A DNA stretch of 64,000 nucleotides from NCBI RefSeq assembly GCF_001077535.1, contig NZ_CP011968.1:1798001-1862000 (forward strand). Direction: 5' to 3'. How positions within the stretch are numbered: the first letter of the stretch is position 1; every line of letters begins with the position of its first letter. A program made the position numbers and the translations under genes. This document shows, piece after piece, positions 54,164 through 63,996 of this stretch. Origin of the DNA: Clostridioides difficile ATCC 9689 = DSM 1296 (GTDB taxonomy: Bacteria > Bacillota > Clostridia > Peptostreptococcales > Peptostreptococcaceae). A model generated the notes under the pieces. It was given only the letters and a program-made list of their open reading frames with translations. It ran no database searches and had not been told where the DNA came from.

Positions 54164-55615
54164 ATGGATTTTTTCAATGGTATTTTAACGAGTATTAACA
54201 ATGCAGTAGTATATGTAAACAATTACTTATGGTCGTATATCTTAATTATAATGTTAGTTGTAATTGGTATTTACTTTACTATTAAAACAAATTTTGTACA
54301 ATTCAGATATTTTATAGAAATGTTTAGACTTCTGGGTGATGGTACAGCGAATAAAAATGCAAAAAAGGAAGGAAAAATCTCTTCATTTCAAGCATTTTGT
54401 ATAAGTACATCTTCAAGAGTTGGAACTGGAAATATAGCTGGAATAGCAATTGCAGTGGTAGCAGGAGGACCTGGTGCTGTATTTTGGATGTGGCTTATAG
54501 CATTAATTGGTTCTGCATCAAGCTTTGTTGAGAGTACATTAGCTCAGATTTACAAAGTGAAAGATGGTCAAGCTTTTAGAGGTGGACCAGCGTATTATAT
54601 GGAACAAGGTCTAAATAAAAAATGGATGGGTATTTTATTCTCAATACTTATAACTATATGTTATGGTTTTGTATTTAATGCAGTTCAAGCAAATACTGTT
54701 TCACTTGCATTTAATAATGCATTTGGAATAAGTAAAATGGCTATGGGAATAGGTCTTGGAATTTTAACTGCAATAGTTATTTTTGGTGGAGTGCATAGAG
54801 TTGCAAAAGTTTCTGAAATAATAGTTCCTGTATTTGCAGGATTATATATATTAGTTGCTTTGGCTATAGTTGTAATGAATATAACAGAGATACCAAGTGT
54901 TATAGCATTGATAGTTGAAAGTGCATTTGATTTTAAAGGAATGGCGATTGGTACGTTTATGGGAGTTGTAATGACTGGAGTGAAGAGAGGTCTATTTTCT
55001 AATGAAGCAGGTATGGGTAGTGCTCCTAATGCTGCTGCAACAGCACATGTAACTCATCCTGTAAAACAAGGTTTAATTCAATCTTTAGGTGTTTTTACAG
55101 ATACTATAATAATATGTAGTTGTACAGCATTCATGGTATTATTATATTCAGGTTATAGTAGTAGTGGAGCAACTGGAATTGAATTAGCTCAAGAAGCTTT
55201 AACTCATCATATAGGACCAGTTGGAAATATATTTATAGCAGTTTGTATATTCTTGTTTGCATTTAGTTCTATAGTTGGTAATTACTATTATGGTGAATCA
55301 AATATGGAGTTTATGAGTGGAAGTAAGACTAAACTTAATGTATTTAGAGTTTTTGTTGTAGGTATGGTTTTATTTGGTTCACTTACTCAAGTAGATGTAG
55401 TTTGGAATCTTGCAGACTTATTTATGGCATTGATGGCGATAATAAACTTAATAGCAATAGCACTTTTAGGAAAATATGCATTTATTGCTTTAAAAGATTA
55501 TACAAGTCAAAAAAAATCAGGAATAAAAGACCCTGTGTTTATTGCAGATGAAATAGAAGGCCTAGAAAAGGTATCAGAGTGGCATAGGGAATTATCTGAG
55601 GAACATTTAGGATAA
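54164..55615 (+). CDS. Sodium:alanine symporter (AGCS family)
   Basis: Secondary transporter of 483 residues with about eleven helices, coupling sodium to uptake of alanine or glycine. TSSRVGTGNIAGIAIAVVAG and KRGLFSNEAGMGSAPNAAAT are the AGCS signature segments, and AFRGGPAYYMEQGL precedes a conserved loop. The ATG at 54164 is chosen because AGGGGGGT lies 11 bases upstream; an ATG-less extension upstream starts with ATT and lacks a ribosome site. Monocistronic, with a terminator. Confidence 0.93.
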   Translation: MDFFNGILTSINNAVVYVNNYLWSYILIIMLVVIGIYFTIKTNFVQFRYFIEMFRLLGDGTANKNAKKEGKISSFQAFCISTSSRVGTGNIAGIAIAVVAGGPGAVFWMWLIALIGSASSFVESTLAQIYKVKDGQAFRGGPAYYMEQGLNKKWMGILFSILITICYGFVFNAVQANTVSLAFNNAFGISKMAMGIGLGILTAIVIFGGVHRVAKVSEIIVPVFAGLYILVALAIVVMNITEIPSVIALIVESAFDFKGMAIGTFMGVVMTGVKRGLFSNEAGMGSAPNAAATAHVTHPVKQGLIQSLGVFTDTIIICSCTAFMVLLYSGYSSSGATGIELAQEALTHHIGPVGNIFIAVCIFLFAFSSIVGNYYYGESNMEFMSGSKTKLNVFRVFVVGMVLFGSLTQVDVVWNLADLFMALMAIINLIAIALLGKYAFIALKDYTSQKKSGIKDPVFIADEIEGLEKVSEWHRELSEEHLG

Positions 55616-55696
55616 AAAATAGTATAAAATTATAAAACCATTTTGAAAGACTAGAGTATGTATATACTTTATATGAATATAATATTGAATTAATTT

Positions 55697-55733
55697 ATAT
55701 TACTGGAATTTTTAATTCCAGTAATATTTTTTT
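55697..55733 (+). terminator. Terminator of the AGCS gene
   Basis: Perfect 14-bp stem ATATTACTGGAATT / AATTCCAGTAATAT with a 3-base loop and seven T. Confidence 0.92.
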
Positions 55734-55834
55734 ATTATATAATTTAGCTTTATTAAAAGTTTTTATTATTAAAAATAGCTTATTTATCGTAAAGTGAATG
55801 ATATTGGGCTTTTAATTATTATGAATGTTAGTAT

Positions 55835-56296
55835 TTAATTTAAAGACTTAAATAAATTTGCCATTTCTAGCGCATTCATAGCACAATCATAACCTTTATT
55901 TCCAGCTTTTGTACCTGCTCTTTCAATAGCTTGTTCAATATTTTCTGTAGTTACGATTCCAAATATAACAGGTAATTCACTGTCTAAAGATACTTTGGCT
56001 ATCCCTTTAGAGACTTCACTACATACATAATCATAATGAGAAGTAGCCCCTCTTATAACACAGCCTAAACAGATTATAGCATCATACTTACCACTTTTAG
56101 CCATTTTTTGAGCAACAAGAGGAATCTCAAAAGCTCCAGGTACCCAAACTATTTCTATATTTTCTGGAGAAACGTCATGTCTTAAAAGACAGTCTTCAGC
56201 TCCTGATAAAAGTTTTGATGTTATAAATTCATTAAAACGAGAATTTATTATACCTATTTTTAAATCTTTTCCAATAAGTTTTCCTTCATATATCAT
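55835..56296 (-). CDS. ribH: 6,7-dimethyl-8-ribityllumazine synthase
   Basis: Penultimate step of riboflavin synthesis: condenses the pyrimidine from RibD with dihydroxybutanone phosphate. 153 residues, standard. [51 protein letters not shown] (with the active His) and [20 protein letters not shown] are conserved. The start at 56296 has GGAGGA upstream; the TTG five codons earlier overlaps it. Last gene of the FMN-riboswitch operon, 105 bases after ribBA. Confidence 0.96.
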   Translation of the reverse strand: MIYEGKLIGKDLKIGIINSRFNEFITSKLLSGAEDCLLRHDVSPENIEIVWVPGAFEIPLVAQKMAKSGKYDAIICLGCVIRGATSHYDYVCSEVSKGIAKVSLDSELPVIFGIVTTENIEQAIERAGTKAGNKGYDCAMNALEMANLFKSLN

Positions 56297-56400
56297 TTTT
56301 ATTTCCTCCAATTTTATTTATGTTATAGATTTATATTTATAAATATCTTTAATTTAATTATAAAAAACTACTTAGTAGAAAAATATCATCATATAATCAT

Positions 56401-57594
56401 TTATATAATATCTAAAAGATGTCCCATTTTATCTTTTTTAGTTTTTAAATATAGCTTATTAAAGTCATTAATTTCTTCATTAATAGGGATTCTATTTTCG
56501 ATTTTTATTCCATATTTCTCTAATTGATTTATTTTATCTGGGTTATTACTTAAAAGATTTATACTTTTTATGTTTAAATTTTTTAATATTTGAGCAGCCA
56601 TATAGAAATCTCTCATATCTTCTTCAAATCCAAGCATTAAATTTGCTTCAACAGTATCGTAACCTTCTTCTTGAAGTTTATAAGCCTTAATTTTATTTAA
56701 AAGACCAATACCTCTACCTTCTTGCTTCATATAAATTAAAACTCCACTTCCATTTTCCACAATTTTCTTCATAGAAGATTCTAGCTGTAATCCACAATCA
56801 CATTTTAGAGAGTGGAACACATCTCCTGTTAAACATTCAGAATGAAGTCTAACTAGAGTATTTTCTATATTTATATTTCCATAAGTAAGGGCAATGTGTT
56901 CTTCATTTGAATAAGTATCTCTATATCCTATGATTTCAAAATTTCCATATTTTGTCGGAAGGAAAGCACTAGATACTTTTTCTATAGTAGTTTCATTTAT
57001 TTTGCGGTATTCTATAAGGTCTTTTATAGTGATGATTTTTAAATTATGCTTTTCTTTGAAAATCATTAAATCATCAACTCTTGCCATTGTACCATCATCT
57101 TTCATTATTTCACAGATAAGACCAATCTCTTTAAAACCTGCAAGTCTAGCAAGGTCTACTGAGGCTTCTGTATGTCCATCCCTGACAAGAACTCCACCAG
57201 TTTTTGCTATTAAAGGAAAGATGTGACCAGGCGTTTTGAAATCTTTACTTGTAGAATTTTCATCACAGAATAATTTTACAGTTTCAGCTCTTTCATATGC
57301 AGATATACCAGTTAGAGTATCTGCTCCATCTATAGTAACAGTAAAGGCTGTTTGAAATGTATCTGTATTTTCTCTAACCATAAGAGGTATATTAAGACTT
57401 TTAAATTTTTTTTCAGTGGCAGGTAGACAAATTAGACCTCTACCATATGTAGCCATAAAATTTATTGATTCAGGAGTAGCCATTTCAGCTGCCATCAATA
57501 AATCTCCTTCATTCTCTCTACTTTCATCATCAACTACGATTACCATTTTCCCATTTTTTATATCTTCAATAGCTTCTTCAATAGTATTAAACAT
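56401..57594 (-). CDS. ribBA: Bifunctional 3,4-dihydroxy-2-butanone-4-phosphate synthase / GTP cyclohydrolase II
   Basis: 397 residues catalysing both entry reactions of riboflavin synthesis. The N-terminal RibB domain (about 1-200) has VVDDESRENEGDLLMAAE and PGHIFPLIAKTGGVLVRDGH-TEA; the C-terminal RibA domain has zinc ligands in ECLTGDVFHSLKCDCG and the GTP-site YMKQEGRGIGLLNKIKAY. Both look active. The start at 57594 is supported by AAGGAG; an ATG 11 codons upstream lacks a site and overlaps the ribE end region. Third gene of the operon. Confidence 0.96.
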   Translation of the reverse strand: MFNTIEEAIEDIKNGKMVIVVDDESRENEGDLLMAAEMATPESINFMATYGRGLICLPATEKKFKSLNIPLMVRENTDTFQTAFTVTIDGADTLTGISAYERAETVKLFCDENSTSKDFKTPGHIFPLIAKTGGVLVRDGHTEASVDLARLAGFKEIGLICEIMKDDGTMARVDDLMIFKEKHNLKIITIKDLIEYRKINETTIEKVSSAFLPTKYGNFEIIGYRDTYSNEEHIALTYGNINIENTLVRLHSECLTGDVFHSLKCDCGLQLESSMKKIVENGSGVLIYMKQEGRGIGLLNKIKAYKLQEEGYDTVEANLMLGFEEDMRDFYMAAQILKNLNIKSINLLSNNPDKINQLEKYGIKIENRIPINEEINDFNKLYLKTKKDKMGHLLDII

Positions 57595-57616
57595 GTAATT
57601 CACTCCTTTATTATTT

Positions 57617-58282
57617 TTAAAAACCATTTTTAAATAAAAAATCTTTATCTATATTTGATTTATGGTTACTACTATTAGAATTTAATTCCTTGTAGTTATT
57701 AGCCATAAAATTATTAACATACTTTCCAATTACATCGCTTTCTAAATTAACGAAATCTCCAACATTCTTTGTCAAGAGAATAGTGTTAATTTTAGTATGA
57801 GGTATAATAGAAACCTTAAATATTTCATCATCTAAATATGATATAGTTAAACTTACACCATCAATAGCAACAGAACCTTTGAGTATCATTGAGGATAAAA
57901 GTTTTTTATCAGGTCGTATACTTACTAAAACTGCATTTTCATCTTTTTCAAATTTGCAGATAGTTCCTTTACCATCAACATGACCTGTTACTATATGACC
58001 ACCAAATCTTGAAGAAAGACTCATAGCTCTTTCAAGATTTACCTTGTCATTTGCATTTAATAAACCTAAATTTGTGGAACGAATTGTCTCCATCATAACA
58101 TCGGCTGTAAATTCATTTTTTCCGAGGTTTGAAACAGTTAGACAAACTCCATTTACGGCTATACTATCTCCAAGATTTGTGCCATCTAATATTTTATTTG
58201 ATAGTATGGTTACTTTTCCACTCTTACCATTAGCAGTAATTTTTCTAAGTATTCCAACTTCTTCTACTATGCCAGTAAACAT
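57617..58282 (-). CDS. ribE: Riboflavin synthase alpha subunit
   Basis: Final step: dismutates two lumazines to riboflavin and the pyrimidine precursor. 221 residues with two lumazine-binding repeats, MFTGIVEEVGILRKI (start of first), GDSIAVNGVCLTVS and the second around GGHIVTGHVDGKGTICKF, GSVAIDGVSLTIS. Length slightly exceeds the usual 200-215 because of a C-terminal Asn/Ser/Lys-rich tail. It lies 33 bases after ribD and 22 bases before ribBA. Confidence 0.96.
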   Translation of the reverse strand: MFTGIVEEVGILRKITANGKSGKVTILSNKILDGTNLGDSIAVNGVCLTVSNLGKNEFTADVMMETIRSTNLGLLNANDKVNLERAMSLSSRFGGHIVTGHVDGKGTICKFEKDENAVLVSIRPDKKLLSSMILKGSVAIDGVSLTISYLDDEIFKVSIIPHTKINTILLTKNVGDFVNLESDVIGKYVNNFMANNYKELNSNSSNHKSNIDKDFLFKNGF

Positions 58283-58315
58283 CCTAACCTCCTATATGAA
58301 TGTATTAACAAAAAT

Positions 58316-59428
58316 TTAATTTAAAACATCTGATTCTATAAGAATATCGCCATCTATCAAAGTTACATTATTGATTGTTAACTGTGTTGAATCTGACAAA
58401 TGATTTATTCCTTCTCCAGAAACGAATGTAGGTGCATCTTTACCACCTATAATCTTGGGTGATAGAAATAATTTGACTTTATCAACTAACTTATTTCTAA
58501 AGAGACTGTCATTGAGAGTAGCACCACCTTCAACTAGAACAGAATCAATGTTTAACTCTCCTAATTTATACATTACAAACTCCAAATCTACTAAGTTGTT
58601 TTTTGAAGGAGAAATTATTGTTTCAACATTATTTTCTTTTAACATAGATAATTTTATACTTTCTTTGCAACATGTGAAAACTATAGTTTTACTGGTTTTA
58701 TCTTTAACCAAATTACTATTAAGTGGCAACTTTAGGTGTGTATCTATTACTATTCTTGTAGGATGAGACACTTTTTCTTGATTGAGCCTACAAGTTAGTA
58801 AAGGATTATCGTTCAAAACTGTATTTATGCCAACCATTATACTTTGGTATTTATTTCTGTATTTATGAGTTAGATACCTTGATGATTCATTAGATATCCA
58901 TTTTGATTCTAGTGATTTTGTGGCAATTTTACCATCTAGACTTACTGCTGATTTTACAATACAAAGAGGTCTTTTGTTTTTTATATGATAAAAAAATGCC
59001 TCATTTAAATCTCTTGCTTCATCTTCTAATATTCCCACAGTAACATCAATATTGTTATCTTTTAATTTTTTTACTCCATTACCACAAACAAGTGGATTTG
59101 GGTCTAATGTAGATATTACAACTCTCTTAATCTTATTTTGTATAATTTTATCTACACAAGGAGGCGTTTTCCCATAATGAGAACATGGTTCTAAGTTTAC
59201 ATAAAGAGTAGAGTCTTTTAGACTTTGTTTAGCACTGTTTATAGCATTTACTTCAGCATGATTAGAGCCAAATTTCTCATGATATCCTTTGCCTATTATA
59301 TTACTATCTTTAACAATTACACACCCAACTAATGGATTTGGATTTACAAAGCCTTCTCCATTTTTAGCCAATTCAATAGCTTTTTTCATATAATAAATAT
59401 CTTTTTCTTTTTGATTCACAAAATTCAC
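58316..59428 (-). CDS. ribD: Bifunctional riboflavin deaminase/reductase
   Basis: 370 residues performing steps 2 and 3. The N-terminal deaminase (1-145) has the zinc site NHAEVNA (His57, Glu59) with PCSHYGKTPPC (Cys82, Cys91); the C-terminal reductase (about 146-370) has VKSAVSLDGKIAT and VEGGATLNDSLF. It starts at GTG, with AGGAGG 10 bases upstream. First gene after the FMN riboswitch. Confidence 0.96.
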   Translation of the reverse strand: MNFVNQKEKDIYYMKKAIELAKNGEGFVNPNPLVGCVIVKDSNIIGKGYHEKFGSNHAEVNAINSAKQSLKDSTLYVNLEPCSHYGKTPPCVDKIIQNKIKRVVISTLDPNPLVCGNGVKKLKDNNIDVTVGILEDEARDLNEAFFYHIKNKRPLCIVKSAVSLDGKIATKSLESKWISNESSRYLTHKYRNKYQSIMVGINTVLNDNPLLTCRLNQEKVSHPTRIVIDTHLKLPLNSNLVKDKTSKTIVFTCCKESIKLSMLKENNVETIISPSKNNLVDLEFVMYKLGELNIDSVLVEGGATLNDSLFRNKLVDKVKLFLSPKIIGGKDAPTFVSGEGINHLSDSTQLTINNVTLIDGDILIESDVLN

Positions 59429-59464
59429 AATATGTACACCTCCTGTTTAATTGGATAATTTTTA

Positions 59465-59497
59465 AACAAAAAACCCTGAGAATTAACTCAGGGTTTA
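59465..59497 (-). terminator. Expression-platform terminator of the FMN riboswitch
   Basis: AAACCCTGAG / CTCAGGGTTT perfect 10-bp stem followed, on the minus strand, by TTTTTGTTT, between the aptamer and ribD. Confidence 0.88.
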
Positions 59498-59561
59498 GAA
59501 TAATCTACAATAAATGTTTAATAAATGTAGAACAAAATTGCTCTACAAAAACACTCATTAA

Positions 59562-59679
59562 ATATCTTCTTCCATCCAGACTTTACTGTCGGCTTTGGAA
59601 TTTAACCAAATCAACCAAGTTTTACATTGGCTCGCGGGCTATACCGCCGATTGGGAATTTCACCCTACCCCGAAGATTA
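59562..59679 (-). promoter_or_regulatory. FMN riboswitch (RFN element)
   Basis: On the minus strand it begins CTTCGGGGTAGGGTGAAATT, continues CCCAATCGGCGGTATAGCCC and GCGAGCC, and closes with CCAAAGCCGACAGTAAAGTC then TGGATGGAAGAAGAT. These are the RFN core segments in the right order. FMN binding should prevent transcription of the rib operon. Confidence 0.97.
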
Positions 59680-59869
59680 AGTATTAAATTTATATTTAGA
59701 ATGTATCATAAATTATTTTACTTTGCAAACTATTTTTTTAAAAAATATATGTTAATATATAATATAGAATGTCTATAAACTTTGAAATACCACGATTGTG
59801 AATATAAAAATAAAAATTTGAACATAATCAGGAAAGAAGTCTAATTAATTTAAATTAGGAGAGTAATAT

Positions 59870-62353
59870 ATGAATAAAAAACTTTTAGAAATACTATCAA
59901 AATACTATGGATATACAAGTTTTAGAAAAGGTCAGGAATCTATAATAAATTCTATCTTAAGCGAAAAAGATGTGCTAGCTATTATGCCAACAGGAGGGGG
60001 AAAATCAATATGTTATCAAATTCCAGCTTTGATTTTAGATGGAATGACAATAGTAATTTCTCCACTTATATCACTTATGAAAGACCAAGTAGATGCCTTA
60101 AAGACTATGGGAATTAGTGCTGCTTTTATAAATAGTTCATTAAGCAGCAAAGAATTTAATGAAATATTAAATAATATTAGAAAAAATAATTATAAAATAC
60201 TCTATATTGCTCCAGAGAGATTAGATGCACAAGAGTTTATTGAGCTAATAAATAATAACAATGTAAGTCAAGTTGCGATAGATGAAGCACATTGTGTATC
60301 TCAATGGGGGCATGATTTTAGGTTGAGTTATAGAAGGATTTCTGATTTTATAAAAAATTTGCCTAAAAGACCTATAGTTACAGCATTTACTGCAACAGCT
60401 TCAGAAGAGGTAAGAACTGATATAATAAATTTACTGTGTTTAGAAAATCCAGATTATTATATAACTGGATTTGATAGAGAGAATTTATCAATAAATATAG
60501 TAAAATCATCTAGTAAAAATAAGTATATTTTAGATTATATTCAAAATCATAAAAATGAGTCTGGAATTATATATGTTGCAACTAGAAAGGAAGTTGAAAA
60601 TATATATAATGGTTTATCTAAGAGAAATATATCTGTATCAAAATATCATGCAGGTTTATCTAAAAATGAAAGAAGTAAAAATCAAGAAGATTTTATAAAT
60701 GATAATGTGGATATAATGGTAGCAACAAATGCATTTGGAATGGGTATTGATAAACCTAATATAAGATGGGTTATACATTACAATATGCCTCAAAGTATAG
60801 AAAATTACTATCAAGAAATAGGTAGAGCTGGTAGAGATGGAGAAAAAAGTGAGTGTGTACTTTTATTTTCTCCAGGAGATGTACATATACAAAAATATTT
60901 AATTGATATTGGAGTTGAAAATCCTGAAAGAAAATTATTTCAGCATAAGAAGCTTCAATACATGATTGACTTAGTTTACAGTAATTCATGCTATAGAAAG
61001 ACAATATTGAGTTATTTTGGAGAAAATTATATAGACAATTGCAATAATTGTAGCAATTGTTTAGTAGAGGGTGAAATAGTAGATAAAACTATAGATGCAC
61101 AAAAAGTCATTTCATGTGTAGCTAGAATGAAAAGAAGTTATGGTGTTACTACTATTGTAGATGTGCTTAGAGGTTCTAAGAATAAAAAGATTTTACAGCT
61201 TGGATTAAATACTTTGTCTACATATAACATTATGAGAGATTATTCTAGTGAAGACTTAAAGAATTTTATAAATACATTGGTTTCTCATGGTTTTTTAGAT
61301 TTAGTTGAGACTCTAGGCAATGGAAATAGAGGTAGTTTTCCTACTATAAGATTAAATGAGATGTCTATGAAAGTTTTAAAAGGTGAAGTGAAAGTAGAGT
61401 TTAAAGAAATTGTTATGACAAAATCATTGGAAGTAGAGGATGAGTTATATAATGCTTTAAGAGAACTTAGACATTCAATTGCAAGTGAAGAAAGGATAGC
61501 TCCATATATGGTATTTGGAGATGGTACACTTAGAGCCATGTCTAGTAGTTATCCAATTAATAAAGAAGAAATGCTAGATATCTCTGGAGTAGGAGAAATT
61601 AAATATCAAAAATATGGTAGAGATTTTGAAGCAGCAATTAAAGAATATGTCGAAAAAAATAATATAAATAAAAAAATAGATGAAAAAAATGTCGATTCAA
61701 AGAACGTTAATAGTGATTTCTTAGAGGTTAATACAGATAAAGTTTTATATGAAAAACTGTTAGTCATTAGAGAAGAATATGCAACAAAGGAAAAATTACC
61801 TGCATATATGATTTTAGCCAATAAGGCTCTGAAAGAAATAAGTGGAAGATATCCACTTGATGAAGAACAATTAAAAGATATTTCTGGCATAGGTGGAGTA
61901 AAATTTGAAAAATATGGAGCTAGTATTTTGGCAGAGGTTAATAAATATGTAAAAGAAAATAATATTAATGTTATTTGGGAGAAAAAGGGCAAAAGGAAGT
62001 TAATATTAGATGGAGAAAGTAGAAAAAATAATGAAATAGCATTAGATTTGCTAAATCAAGGAAAAGATATACAAAGTATCAGTCAAGAAATAGAAGTTTC
62101 ACTGTCAACCATTATTGGATATGTGCATGACTATGTAAAGGATGGACATAGTATATCATTTGAATTAGGACTAGAAAATTTTTATAATGAAGATAAAAAG
62201 AAGATGATTTTAGAAGTTTGTGAAAAAGTTGGCTATGATAATTTAAATAACATAAAAAGAAAACTTCCAGATTCAATAAAGTATGAAAATATAAGAGCTG
62301 TGATACTTGACTCTTATCTTGAAAACTTAAAAAATAATATTATAGCAGAGTAA
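59870..62353 (+). CDS. recQ: RecQ-family ATP-dependent DNA helicase with two HRDC domains
   Basis: 827 residues. SF2 helicase core with Walker A MPTGGGKSICYQIP (about 40), DEAHCVSQWGHDFR (about 137), TAFTATASEEVR and YYQEIGRAGRDG; zinc-binding CYRKTILSYFGENY then CNNCSNC (about 373-396); RQC winged helix (about 405-500). Two HRDC domains follow at about 525-585 (ISGVGEIKYQKYG) and 626-684 (ISGIGGVKFEKYG). A C-terminal HTH-like domain (about 700-827) includes LNQGKDIQSISQEIEVSLST. Two HRDC domains plus the HTH end exceed the usual 600-residue RecQ. Monocistronic; AGGAG precedes the ATG. Confidence 0.94.
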   Translation: MNKKLLEILSKYYGYTSFRKGQESIINSILSEKDVLAIMPTGGGKSICYQIPALILDGMTIVISPLISLMKDQVDALKTMGISAAFINSSLSSKEFNEILNNIRKNNYKILYIAPERLDAQEFIELINNNNVSQVAIDEAHCVSQWGHDFRLSYRRISDFIKNLPKRPIVTAFTATASEEVRTDIINLLCLENPDYYITGFDRENLSINIVKSSSKNKYILDYIQNHKNESGIIYVATRKEVENIYNGLSKRNISVSKYHAGLSKNERSKNQEDFINDNVDIMVATNAFGMGIDKPNIRWVIHYNMPQSIENYYQEIGRAGRDGEKSECVLLFSPGDVHIQKYLIDIGVENPERKLFQHKKLQYMIDLVYSNSCYRKTILSYFGENYIDNCNNCSNCLVEGEIVDKTIDAQKVISCVARMKRSYGVTTIVDVLRGSKNKKILQLGLNTLSTYNIMRDYSSEDLKNFINTLVSHGFLDLVETLGNGNRGSFPTIRLNEMSMKVLKGEVKVEFKEIVMTKSLEVEDELYNALRELRHSIASEERIAPYMVFGDGTLRAMSSSYPINKEEMLDISGVGEIKYQKYGRDFEAAIKEYVEKNNINKKIDEKNVDSKNVNSDFLEVNTDKVLYEKLLVIREEYATKEKLPAYMILANKALKEISGRYPLDEEQLKDISGIGGVKFEKYGASILAEVNKYVKENNINVIWEKKGKRKLILDGESRKNNEIALDLLNQGKDIQSISQEIEVSLSTIIGYVHDYVKDGHSISFELGLENFYNEDKKKMILEVCEKVGYDNLNNIKRKLPDSIKYENIRAVILDSYLENLKNNIIAE

Positions 62354-62443
62354 TTTTTAACTTAATAAAAAATAAAATTTGTATTATTGTGTTGAACTAA
62401 TAATTTTGCTGTGTTATACTGAATTTGTAAAAATAATGAAAAA

Positions 62444-62541
62444 TTAGAGCTAGGGGCGCTAGAATTGGCTAGCTGAGAGATAAAGCCGTAACTTACAAAC
62501 CCTAATAACCTGATCAAGATAATGCTTGCGAAGGGAAGCTT
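62444..62541 (+). promoter_or_regulatory. TPP riboswitch (THI-box)
   Basis: TAGGGGCGCTAGAATTGGCT begins the aptamer, followed by GCTGAGAGATAA, ACCTGATCAAGATAATGC and GCGAAGGGAAGC, the conserved THI-box segments. It lies upstream of thiC with a terminator in between, so thiamine pyrophosphate should shut thiC off. Confidence 0.97.
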
Positions 62542-62619
62542 TTTAATATAATTTTATTATATAAATAGGCAAATTATTCAATGTTAGGAGAAATTTGTCT
62601 AAGTGTATATACGATTATA

Positions 62620-62657
62620 AGAGTGCTTTCCAAACGAGGAAAAGCACTTTTTTTATT
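62620..62657 (+). terminator. Expression-platform terminator of the TPP riboswitch
   Basis: AGTGCTTTCC / GGAAAAGCACT stem followed by TTTTTTT. It overlaps the upstream extension of the thiC reading frame, which confirms that the true thiC start lies downstream. Confidence 0.88.
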
Positions 62658-62694
62658 TTCAAAAACTATAACTTTAATCTTGGAGGATTGTAAT

Positions 62695-63996
62695 ATGAAC
62701 TATACAACACAAATGGATGCTGCTAGAAAAGGCATAATAACTAAAGAAATGGAAATCGTTTCTCAAAAAGAACAGGTAGATGTAAATGAATTAAGAGAAT
62801 TAATAGCAAATGGACAAGTTGTTATACCAGCTAATAAAAATCATAAATCTTTAAGTGCAGAAGGTGTAGGTAAAAATTTAAGAACAAAAATAAATGTAAA
62901 TCTAGGAATTTCAAGAGATTGTAAGGATATAGAAAAAGAACTTGAAAAAGTTAGAGTAGCAATAGACATGAAAGCTGAAGCTATAATGGATTTAAGTAAT
63001 TATGGCAAAACTAGAGAATTTAGAGAAAAGGTTGTTGAAATGTCACCTGCAATGATAGGTTCAGTACCTATGTATGATGCAGTAGGATATTTGGAAAAAG
63101 AATTAAAAGATATAACAGAAGAAGAGTTTTTAAATGTAATAAGACAACATGCTATTGATGGAGTAGACTTTATTACTATACATGCAGGTCTTACAAGAAG
63201 TGTTTGCCAAAAAATAAAAAATCATGAGAGATTGACTCATATAGTATCTCGTGGAGGTTCTTTATTGTTTGCATGGATGGAATTAAATAATAAGGAAAAT
63301 CCTATTTATACTAATTTTGATAAAATATTGGATATATGTGAAGAATATGATGTTACATTGAGTTTAGGAGATGCTTGTAGACCAGGTTGTATAAAAGATT
63401 CTACTGATGGTGTTCAAATTCAAGAACTTGTAGTATTAGGTGAACTTACTAAAAGAGCATGGGAAAGAAATGTACAAGTAATGATAGAAGGTCCTGGACA
63501 CATGGCTATTGATGAAATAGAAGCAAATGTAGTATTAGAAAAGAGATTATGCCATGGAGCACCTTTTTATGTTCTTGGACCATTGGTTACAGATATAGCA
63601 CCAGGTTATGACCATATAACAAGTGCAATAGGAGGAGCTTTAGCATGTGCTAAAGGAGTAGATTTTTTATGTTATGTAACTCCAGCAGAACATTTAAGAT
63701 TGCCTAATTTAGATGATATGAAAGAGGGTATAATAGCTGCAAAGATAGCTGCTCATGCAGGAGATATAGCTAAAAATGTTAAAGGTGCTCGTGAATGGGA
63801 TAATAAGATGAGTAAAGCTAGAGCTGATTTAGACTGGTGTGAGATGTTTAGACTTGCAATAGACCCTGAAAAAGCTAAGAGATACAGAGATGAATCAACT
63901 CCTACTCATGAGGATAGTTGTACTATGTGTGGAAAAATGTGCTCAATGAGAACAGTTAAGAAAATATTAAACAATGAGGAACTTAATCTAATATAA
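62695..63996 (+). CDS. thiC: Phosphomethylpyrimidine synthase (thiamine biosynthesis)
   Basis: Radical SAM enzyme that rearranges aminoimidazole ribotide to hydroxymethylpyrimidine phosphate. 433 residues, the shorter form without the N-terminal extension found in plants and proteobacteria. [33 protein letters not shown] and the C-terminal cluster motif [13 protein letters not shown] (CX2CX4C, with Cys residues near 411-420) are conserved. The ATG at 62695 has GGAGG upstream and lies beyond the riboswitch terminator; an earlier ATG at 62581 does not. The gene is complete and ends 4 bases before the window edge. Confidence 0.97.
   Translation: MNYTTQMDAARKGIITKEMEIVSQKEQVDVNELRELIANGQVVIPANKNHKSLSAEGVGKNLRTKINVNLGISRDCKDIEKELEKVRVAIDMKAEAIMDLSNYGKTREFREKVVEMSPAMIGSVPMYDAVGYLEKELKDITEEEFLNVIRQHAIDGVDFITIHAGLTRSVCQKIKNHERLTHIVSRGGSLLFAWMELNNKENPIYTNFDKILDICEEYDVTLSLGDACRPGCIKDSTDGVQIQELVVLGELTKRAWERNVQVMIEGPGHMAIDEIEANVVLEKRLCHGAPFYVLGPLVTDIAPGYDHITSAIGGALACAKGVDFLCYVTPAEHLRLPNLDDMKEGIIAAKIAAHAGDIAKNVKGAREWDNKMSKARADLDWCEMFRLAIDPEKAKRYRDESTPTHEDSCTMCGKMCSMRTVKKILNNEELNLI

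Noticed and set aside
62581-62694. 38-residue N-terminal extension of ThiC
   Set aside because: It runs across the riboswitch terminator and has no ribosome site; the ATG at 62695 does.
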